Source: Syntrophomonas sp. UBA4807 (GTDB lineage: Bacteria; Bacillota; Syntrophomonadia; Syntrophomonadales; Syntrophomonadaceae). Taken from it: 11,687 bases of DNA. Positions 5,917 through 11,687 of this stretch are shown here, in pieces (position 1 is the first letter of the stretch; each line of letters opens with the position of its first letter). The translations under genes were made by a program, and so were the position numbers. The notes under the pieces were generated by a model. It saw nothing but the letters and a program-made list of their open reading frames with translations. It was not told where the DNA came from and searched no databases. Location of the stretch: the NCBI GenBank assembly GCA_002402575.1, contig DHGD01000129.1, positions 33,238 to 44,924 of the forward strand, in the 5' to 3' direction.

Positions 5917-8664
5917 CTACTGCTGGGTTAAAGCCTCCAGCCTCCTCAATACGTCATTCAGCTGATTAAGGCTCTCCCCATAACCGGCCCAATCTCCGCT
6001 CTGCAGTTTTTTCTGAGCCTGGTCGTAAAACTCCCGAGCTTGCTTGGCCAGGCTTGGCAAGGTATCCTGTTCAGTCGGGGGCTGATCGCTGGGAGTGCTG
6101 GGTTTGGCAGGCTGCCCGACATTTTCGCCGAACAGTCTCACCAGGGCCTGATCCAGGCTGGGCTCCATTACGATGCTGTTGCCGAAGCACACTACTACCC
6201 GTTTCAGCTCTGGAAGTTTGCTGTTTTCAGCCTGCAGATAAATCGGTTCCACATACAAGACTGCATTATCGAACGGTATAACAATGAGGTTGCCGCGATA
6301 CACCCTGGAACCACTCTGATTCCACAGCGTCAATTGCTGTGATATCACCGTGTCCTGGGTGATACGGGCTTCGATCTGTTCAGGTCCGAATATGGTCTCC
6401 TGTTTGTTGAATTCGTAAACCAGCAGTTTGCCGTAGTTGTCCCCGTCCATGCGCGCCGCCATCCAGCCAATCATGTTGGGGCGGTTCTTGGGGGTAAAGG
6501 GCATCATCAGCACATATTCGGGCTGCTCCTCATCGGGAAAGCGCATAATGATATAGTACGGCTCCATTTCCACCTGCTGGTTATCCACCACTTCCTTGGG
6601 GATTAACCAGGGGTCTTCTTTGTTGTAGAAGACATTGGGGTCCAACATGTGGAAATTGCGGTACATAGCTGCTTGGGCCTTAAACAGGTCCTCAGGATAA
6701 CGCACATGGCTCTTAATCCCCGCAGGCATCTCATCCAGGGACTGATATACTCCCGGGAAGATGGCAGCATAGGTCTTAATGATGGGATCCTCAGCATCAG
6801 CTATATAGAAGCGTATTTCCCCGCTGTAGGCGTCGATGGTCACTTTGACCGAATTGCGTATATAGTTGTTGCCATTGCCGCCGGGGTAGGGCTCTGAATA
6901 GGGGTAATAACTCGTGGTGGTGTAGGCGTCTAATATCCAGTACAGTTTGCCGTCATCATTGAGCACTACATAGGGGTCCTGGTCAAACTGAAGATAAGGT
7001 GCGATGGTATGCACGCGCTGATTGATCTGCCGCCCCATCAAAACCTGGCTGTCATTGGTGATATCGCTGGACAAGAGCATCTTATAATCTTTCATAACCC
7101 AGCCCAATACCAGGCGGCGTCCCCATGAATTCACCTTAATGCCGTCTTCACCCTGGTAGGTTGAGAAGATGTTCTTATCCCCCATGGGGTAATCGAATTC
7201 CTGCTGTTTGGTGTTGACCACCACGGTGTTGTTGGTACGTTCACCGAAGTATATTTCAGGTCGGTTGACGGTTATTCCCTCCACCGTGCGCGGAGGTATG
7301 TCCTGAATGAAAAAACGCGGGAAGCCTTCCTGAGCTATTTCGGTAACCGGACTCATCAATAAACCGTAGCCATGGGTGTACATCAGAGTCTGATTGACCC
7401 AGGTCTGAGCGTCTTCGGAAAGCTGGGCCTGGTCGATCTCGCGCGCCGCCACCATTACCTGGCGGTATTGCCCATTGATAGTGTAGCGGTCCACATCCAC
7501 ATCATTGAACACATAATAGCTCCTCAACTGCTGCAGATTCTGGAAAGTGACCATCAAGGGCTGCCAGTCCCACAGGCGTATATTGGCTATTATGCCCTGG
7601 TTTTCGGGCTTCTTGAGATCAAGCGTATAGCTGTTGGTAAAGGGCTTTATTTCCGCTTTGTCAAGTGCATAGGCAGAGCGGGTATATTTTATGGAATGTT
7701 CAATATAGGGGGTTTCACGATTAAACTCGTTAGGCTGCACAACCAATTTCTGAACTGCCGAAGGATATATGCTGCCCATTACCACAGCTATCACCAGCCA
7801 GGCGCCCAGGCTCCATAAAATCCATTTGACTTTTTTGATCCACAGATTGGCCAGGATTATTAAGGCCGCAATCAAGGTGATGACTACCAGTGACAGGTAG
7901 GAAGGCAGAGTGGCATGCACGTCGGCATAAGTTGCCCCCCAGACAATGCCCGCCGGGGAAAACAAGACTCCGAAGGCGTCGAGCCGGTAGCCCCAGGCCT
8001 TCAGAATCAGAATCAGGGCCAGCAGTATCCCCAGATGGCTCTTGGCGGTAGTAAACTGTTTCCAGTCCCCAGTCAATAAATCAGCGGAGGCATTTATAAC
8101 GTAAATTACCCCCACCATGAGGATGGTTAATACCAAAGTCAGCATCAGGATGGCATACAGGTCCTGATAGAAGCTGAAGTTGAAGAAGTAGAATCCCAGA
8201 TCGCGGTTGAAGATGGGATCGGCTATTCCCACCGGAACGCGGTGCAGAAACTGCTGCACGTCCAGCCATTTGCCGCTTCCCGACGCGGCAACCAAAAGAC
8301 CGGCGAAAACGGCCAGTCCCAGGAATAACCATTTCCCCATCGGGCCGGTTAGAAAATTGCGCCACGGGGAAAAAGGGATCTGGTCCAGGTAGATTATCCC
8401 CCGGCCTTCCTCAGTGTTTTCCGGCCGTTCCGTATCTCCCAGGTGGCGGCGGGTAAAGCTCAAGTTGAGATAGAAAAACAAGAACGAAACCGCGAACAGT
8501 ATAAGGTACAGGACTACTTGATTGCTTATCATAATGGTGAATACATTGGCGTAATGGACGGAATCAAACCACAGCCATTTGACGTATAGCCCTGCCAGGG
8601 TTGACAATACGGCCAGTATTACCAAGAGCAGAAATATCTTGGTGCTGCTCTTCATTGGTCGCAT
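5917..8664 (-). CDS. UPF0182 family large membrane protein
   Basis: This 915-residue protein has seven predicted membrane segments in the first third (about 9-31, 48-70, 110-127, 166-190, 209-227, 254-276 and 281-300), then a large domain of about 500 residues, probably outside the membrane. Family landmarks are DPIFNRDLGFYFF (149-161), YADVHATLP (246-254) and the segment with NEFNRETPYIEHSIKYTR (312-329). Near the C-terminus is a Pro/Ser/Thr/Gln-rich linker, then a helical tail with AREFYDQAQKKLQSGDW. This order and length match UPF0182 (COG1615), whose function is unknown. The ATG at 8664 has a GGGGGAAGG upstream; a second in-frame ATG at codon 4 is possible. A good promoter lies about 30 nt upstream and a terminator follows the stop, so it is likely transcribed alone. 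There is no frameshift or truncation. Confidence 0.93.
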   Translation of the reverse strand: MRPMKSSTKIFLLLVILAVLSTLAGLYVKWLWFDSVHYANVFTIMISNQVVLYLILFAVSFLFFYLNLSFTRRHLGDTERPENTEEGRGIIYLDQIPFSPWRNFLTGPMGKWLFLGLAVFAGLLVAASGSGKWLDVQQFLHRVPVGIADPIFNRDLGFYFFNFSFYQDLYAILMLTLVLTILMVGVIYVINASADLLTGDWKQFTTAKSHLGILLALILILKAWGYRLDAFGVLFSPAGIVWGATYADVHATLPSYLSLVVITLIAALIILANLWIKKVKWILWSLGAWLVIAVVMGSIYPSAVQKLVVQPNEFNRETPYIEHSIKYTRSAYALDKAEIKPFTNSYTLDLKKPENQGIIANIRLWDWQPLMVTFQNLQQLRSYYVFNDVDVDRYTINGQYRQVMVAAREIDQAQLSEDAQTWVNQTLMYTHGYGLLMSPVTEIAQEGFPRFFIQDIPPRTVEGITVNRPEIYFGERTNNTVVVNTKQQEFDYPMGDKNIFSTYQGEDGIKVNSWGRRLVLGWVMKDYKMLLSSDITNDSQVLMGRQINQRVHTIAPYLQFDQDPYVVLNDDGKLYWILDAYTTTSYYPYSEPYPGGNGNNYIRNSVKVTIDAYSGEIRFYIADAEDPIIKTYAAIFPGVYQSLDEMPAGIKSHVRYPEDLFKAQAAMYRNFHMLDPNVFYNKEDPWLIPKEVVDNQQVEMEPYYIIMRFPDEEQPEYVLMMPFTPKNRPNMIGWMAARMDGDNYGKLLVYEFNKQETIFGPEQIEARITQDTVISQQLTLWNQSGSRVYRGNLIVIPFDNAVLYVEPIYLQAENSKLPELKRVVVCFGNSIVMEPSLDQALVRLFGENVGQPAKPSTPSDQPPTEQDTLPSLAKQAREFYDQAQKKLQSGDWAGYGESLNQLNDVLRRLEALTQQ

Positions 8665-8693
8665 CAGGCCTTCCCCCTTTCGGTATTTAATAG

Positions 8694-8722
8694 ATTACAT
8701 ATCTTTTATTATAGCCTGTAAA
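8694..8722 (-). promoter_or_regulatory. Vegetative-type promoter of the UPF0182 gene
   Basis: On the minus strand TTTACA (8722-8717) and TGTAAT (8699-8694) are separated by exactly 17 nt; each matches the SigA hexamers at five of six positions. The -10 lies 29 nt before the ATG, leaving a short leader with the ribosome binding site. A TATAAT at 8713-8708 lies within the spacer but has no suitable -35. Confidence 0.6.
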
Positions 8723-8791
8723 AAAAATAAGAGAACCTCAAAATATCCCGCTCCTACATGGTTAATGCTGCAGAGGGCCCTTGTCGAACAA

Positions 8792-9904
8792 TCAATCAAA
8801 AACTCTCAATACCTCATAGGCGGTATCCCGCAAGGCAGGAGTCCGCCCAATCCCGCGTATCAGGTCCAGGGTGCTGTCCAGACAGGTCCAGTAATTGGCA
8901 GTGTCCGGAGATACCATATAGTCTCTGAGCATCAGCCCTCCCAGGTCATCGGCTCCAAATTGCAGGGTCTTCAGCGCCAGATCATCACTGTATCCCAACC
9001 AGGAACCGTGGATGTGTTCAAAATTATTCAGATACAGCCGGGATAACGCCAAAAATCTCAAATACTCCGCCGCTGGCAGCTGCTCGCATATAAAGCCTTT
9101 GTTCCCGGGGCGGTAGGTCCAGATAATAAAGGCCCTGAATCCATTGGTTTCGTCCTGTAGTTGCCGGATCTGGCTGAGATGGGCCAAGCGTTGTTCCAAA
9201 GTCTCCACCGTTCCCATCATCATTGTGGCGGTGCTCTTTATCCCCAGTCGATGGGCAGTGCGCATGACCTCCAGCCAGGTGGCGGTATCGATCTTGTTGG
9301 GACTGATCTGTTTTCTCACCACATCATGGAGGATGTCCGCTCCCCCGCCAGGCAGTGAGTCCAGACCCGCCTTTTTAAGCCGCAAAAGGGTATCTTCCAG
9401 CGGCAATGAGGAATTCTTGGCGATAAAGGCTACTTCCGGCGGAGTCAGTGAATGTATGGTCAACCCGTAGCGGCCCTTGATGTCCTTAAACATGTTCTCG
9501 AAATAATCGATTTTCAGATCTCCGTTGAGACCGCCTTGCAGAATCAACTGGGTGGCGCCGAATTCCATAGCCTCCATGATTTTGCCGAACAAAGTGGCCT
9601 TGTCTATCACATAGGCGTCATGATCAGTTTTGTTGCGGTAAAATGAGCAAAATTTGCACTGACAGGAACAAATATTAGTATAATTAATGGTCCGGTCTAT
9701 TACAAAGGTGATAAGATCATCCTGAAATATCCTGTCCCTGGCCTCACAGGCGGCTGCCCCCACTTCATTCAGATCTGCGTTTGCATAGAGAAAAGTAAAC
9801 TCTTCATCGCTCATGCGTCGTCCTTCAATCACTGCGCTGAATATACTCTTGCTGTCCAATGCCGCACCGTCTTTCCTACTGTACTCCGTCGTATACTCAA
9901 GCAT
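8792..9904 (-). CDS. mqnC: Cyclic dehypoxanthinyl futalosine synthase (radical SAM), menaquinone pathway
   Basis: This 370-residue protein belongs to the MqnC/MqnE/CofH radical SAM group. The cluster motif is C79-x3-C83-x2-C86 within INYTNICSCQCKFCSFYR; an extra Cys at 81 lies inside it. Further landmarks are LILQGGLNGDLKIDYFE (120-136), HSLTPPEV (151-158), SLPGGGADIL (183-192), QISPNKIDTATWLEVM (199-214), the segment from 254 to 266 ending IIWTYRP, and LQFGADDLGGLM (314-325). QGG followed by NGDLKI and the W-T-Y-x-P element favour MqnC over MqnE. MqnC closes the ring of dehypoxanthine futalosine in the futalosine route to menaquinone. No other mqn gene is in the window. The ATG at 9904 has only a weak upstream GGCAGG. 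The N-terminus is about 17 residues longer than the usual family start, so a later start cannot be excluded. Confidence 0.88.
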   Translation of the reverse strand: MLEYTTEYSRKDGAALDSKSIFSAVIEGRRMSDEEFTFLYANADLNEVGAAACEARDRIFQDDLITFVIDRTINYTNICSCQCKFCSFYRNKTDHDAYVIDKATLFGKIMEAMEFGATQLILQGGLNGDLKIDYFENMFKDIKGRYGLTIHSLTPPEVAFIAKNSSLPLEDTLLRLKKAGLDSLPGGGADILHDVVRKQISPNKIDTATWLEVMRTAHRLGIKSTATMMMGTVETLEQRLAHLSQIRQLQDETNGFRAFIIWTYRPGNKGFICEQLPAAEYLRFLALSRLYLNNFEHIHGSWLGYSDDLALKTLQFGADDLGGLMLRDYMVSPDTANYWTCLDSTLDLIRGIGRTPALRDTAYEVLRVFD

Positions 9905-9995
9905 CCTGCCAACCGGAAATTACATCAAAAACCGGCCTGACAGCCTATCCATCCTCACCAGCTTATCAGATTCTTCCGGCAGAGCCGCTTATTAA

Positions 9996-10310
9996 TTACC
10001 GCACGCGATGTTTTCTACTTGAAGGGCTTTTCTTAAATGCAGCAGGGTCAAACTCTTCGGTAAAAGTCAGTGCCCACTCCAGTCGGCGGATTATCTCGTC
10101 CGTGTTCCCCATCCCAGTGTAAATCAGAGGCTGACAGGTGAATTTTTCGATGAAATCCCACAACCCCAGAGCAGTTTCTTCCAACTCAATAAGGCCCCGT
10201 TTGGCCTGCTCGTTCTCCCCGGCGTCCATCATCTCTTTAAGTCTGGTAATCTTCTCGCAGATCTCTTCCAGGGTTTCGTTTATAATACCTGCAGGCAGGA
10301 AGCTGGTCAT
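9996..10310 (-). CDS. Small helical protein of unknown function
   Basis: I do not recognise this 104-residue protein. It is charged and mostly helical by eye, with an acidic heptad-like stretch ETLEEICEKITRLKEMMDA near the N-terminus, a central IYTGMGNTDEIIRRLEWAL, and a basic tail ending SPSSRKHRVR. It has no signal peptide or membrane segment. The start is chosen at the ATG at 10310, which has GGGGAG ten nt upstream. A longer frame begins at 10418, but that ATG lies inside the terminator hairpin following the ddl gene and is unlikely to be used. An ATG at 10328 has no spaced ribosome binding site. It lies 91 nt upstream of mqnC on the same strand. It could be a small regulatory or adaptor protein, but nothing in the sequence shows this. 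Confidence 0.6.
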   Translation of the reverse strand: MTSFLPAGIINETLEEICEKITRLKEMMDAGENEQAKRGLIELEETALGLWDFIEKFTCQPLIYTGMGNTDEIIRRLEWALTFTEEFDPAAFKKSPSSRKHRVR

Positions 10311-10395
10311 ACGAACATAACTCCCCATTCCTGTTTTTCTATTTAGTTCGTCATATGAAAAGAAATTCCCTCTATGGGATGTCGAAAAATCAGCG

Positions 10396-10430
10396 GGGCA
10401 GTTCCCATAAAATTCCATTTGGAACTGCCC
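10396..10430 (-). terminator. Terminator-like hairpin after the D-Ala--D-Ala ligase gene
   Basis: GGGCAGTTCC (10396-10405) and GGAACTGCCC (10421-10430) are perfectly complementary over 10 bp. The 15-nt interior contains a further AAAT/ATTT pairing. On the minus strand CGCTGA and then TTTTT follow, so the T-run is displaced by a few nt from the stem. The hairpin lies 55 nt after the ligase stop codon. Confidence 0.6.
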
Positions 10431-10484
10431 TTAATATCCCTATTTATATCCTGGTGGCAGCATCATCATTATCCGTGAGCAGAG

Positions 10485-11663
10485 CTATTTAATCCCCTTA
10501 GCGCTGCCCTTGCCCTTCATGGCGAGTATGTTGGTATCGTAGGAAAATACCAGATTTTCCCTCTCCCGGGTGCGTTTCAGAGCTAGCTGGATCAAGTCTT
10601 CGGTCAGTTCGGTAAAGGATTTGCCGGTGGCCTCCCACAAATAGAATGACAAAGAACCGGGGATAGTGTTGATCTCATTGACGTAGACCCGGCTGGTGTC
10701 GGAGTCGATTAAGAAATCGATCCGAGATACCCCGCTGCAGTCTAATACGTGGAAGGTTTTAACCGCCAGGTCCTGAATAAGTGCGGTGGTCTCCGCGGGT
10801 ATATCGGCCGGAAGCTGCCGGGCGGCGCCGCCCATGCCCTTGCCGCCTTCGTTCATATATTTGTCCTTGTAGCTCAGGATCTTCTCGCTGCTGACCGGTT
10901 CCTCGCATACCGAAGGTACAGCCTTCTCGTAATCGCCCCATACCGAGCAGTTGATCTCGCGCAGATTAACCACTTTGTGCTCTACAATAATGCGGTTAGA
11001 GAAGCGTGAGGCCAAATCCAGGGCATCTTCAAGCTCCTCACGGTTGTCAGCGGTGGTTATACCCACGCTGGAACCAGAATTAGCCGGTTTTACAATTAGC
11101 GGATAGGACAGACGCGATTCAATCTCCTCATATATGACCGCCGGCTCGGAAAACCATCGTTTGGAATAGAACCACACATAGTCTAAAACCGGAAGCCCGG
11201 CTTCTTTCAAGACCATGCGCATGGCGATTTTGTCCATACCCAGGGCCGAGGACAAGACATTGCAGCCCGCATAAGGAATATCCAGCATTTCCAGATATCC
11301 CTGCAGGGTGCCGTCCTCCACATTGGTGCCATGCACCACCGGCAAGGCCACATCCAGGGTGCCCAGGCGGCCTTTGCGAAACATAGCGGCGGGATATTCG
11401 GTAATAACCTTTTCGCCCTCATGGTTGGTGATAACGACTTGCTTGCAGCGGCTAAAAAGGCGGTCCATGTCTTTATAATTCTGAATGTCTTCCAGGGCAT
11501 CACCGCTGTAAAATTGGCCTCGTTTGCTTATGTAAATCGGAACCACGTTGTATTTATTGCGGTCAATGCTGTGAATCACCTGCAAGGCTGAAATGATAGA
11601 GATTTCATGCTCTACAGACCTGCCGCCGAAGAATACGCCCACATTAATCTTCACCTTTGTCAT
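10485..11663 (-). CDS. ddl: D-alanine--D-alanine ligase
   Basis: This 392-residue enzyme joins two D-alanines for the peptidoglycan precursor, in the cytoplasm. Landmarks in order are FFGGRSVEHEISIISA (11-26), HGTNVEDGTLQGYLEMLDIPYAG (111-133), YPLIVKPANSGSSVGI (187-202) for ATP binding, SRIDF (313-317) and NEINTIPGSLSFYLWEATG (329-347), whose E330 and N332 bind Mg. The SYKDKYM segment (264-270) carries K268-Y269 in the omega loop, the Lys-Tyr pair of D-Ala--D-Ala ligases; D-lactate-forming Van ligases have His there. The C-terminus has about 25 extra residues with a basic tail, KGKGSAKGIK. The ATG at 11663 is directly abutted by GGAG, too close to serve it. A GTG at 11654 (codon 4) has the same GGAG nine nt upstream and may be the true start. 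A terminator-like hairpin follows. Confidence 0.93.
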   Translation of the reverse strand: MTKVKINVGVFFGGRSVEHEISIISALQVIHSIDRNKYNVVPIYISKRGQFYSGDALEDIQNYKDMDRLFSRCKQVVITNHEGEKVITEYPAAMFRKGRLGTLDVALPVVHGTNVEDGTLQGYLEMLDIPYAGCNVLSSALGMDKIAMRMVLKEAGLPVLDYVWFYSKRWFSEPAVIYEEIESRLSYPLIVKPANSGSSVGITTADNREELEDALDLASRFSNRIIVEHKVVNLREINCSVWGDYEKAVPSVCEEPVSSEKILSYKDKYMNEGGKGMGGAARQLPADIPAETTALIQDLAVKTFHVLDCSGVSRIDFLIDSDTSRVYVNEINTIPGSLSFYLWEATGKSFTELTEDLIQLALKRTRERENLVFSYDTNILAMKGKGSAKGIK

Positions 11664-11687
11664 CTCCTATCTCAATAAACTTACTTA

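Noticed and set aside
7372..7818. A 148-codon plus-strand frame opposite the UPF0182 gene
   Set aside because: It is a shadow of a long conserved coding region, with no ribosome binding site and no recognisable domain.
8723..8791. A terminator after mqnC based on the T-run near 8721-8727
   Set aside because: The T-run on the minus strand is not preceded by a credible GC-rich stem; the T-rich stretch is better explained as part of the promoter upstream region of UPF0182.

Overview
The window looks like chromosomal DNA of an endospore-forming, probably anaerobic Firmicute of the Clostridia. The pointers are two YheC/YheD-type (endospore coat-associated) ATP-grasp genes, a MntR-type manganese regulator, a futalosine-pathway menaquinone gene (mqnC), a UPF0182 protein, strong AGGAGG ribosome binding sites and a base composition judged by eye to be near 50% GC. 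Genus cannot be fixed from the sequence alone. I see no transposase, phage gene, CRISPR array, tRNA or rRNA.

Layout: positions 1-1898 (minus strand) hold two tandem YheC/YheD paralogs; the downstream one runs off the left edge. A divergent intergenic region leads to a plus-strand two-gene unit (2029-3487): a DUF523/TudS-type desulfidase-like protein and a ThiI-like PP-loop sulfurtransferase with a C-terminal RNA-binding-like domain. A perfect 11-bp bidirectional terminator (3511-3545) separates it from the convergent manganese cluster on the minus strand (4774 to 3544): two half-size GDT1/UPF0016 membrane proteins followed by mntR. About 490 bp without a convincing gene follows (4775-5263). 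It is rich in inverted repeats, including a long hairpin just 5' of the first GDT1 ribosome binding site.

Further right, all on the minus strand, come an SGNH/GDSL hydrolase (5264-5809), a palindromic element and a terminator (5837-5895), a 915-residue UPF0182 membrane protein with its own promoter (5917-8664), mqnC (8792-9904), a small unrecognised protein (9996-10310), a terminator-like hairpin, and a D-alanine--D-alanine ligase (10485-11663).

Functional themes are sulfur handling on nucleobases or tRNA (2029-3487), manganese efflux and sensing (3544-4774), menaquinone synthesis and cell-wall precursor synthesis. The most interesting parts are two. The first is the pairing of a putative thiolation enzyme with a putative desulfuration enzyme, each carrying three cysteines in an arrangement that could hold an Fe-S cluster. 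The second is the manganese cluster, where charge distribution predicts that the two GDT1 halves insert in opposite orientations and where the leader has unexplained RNA/DNA structure.
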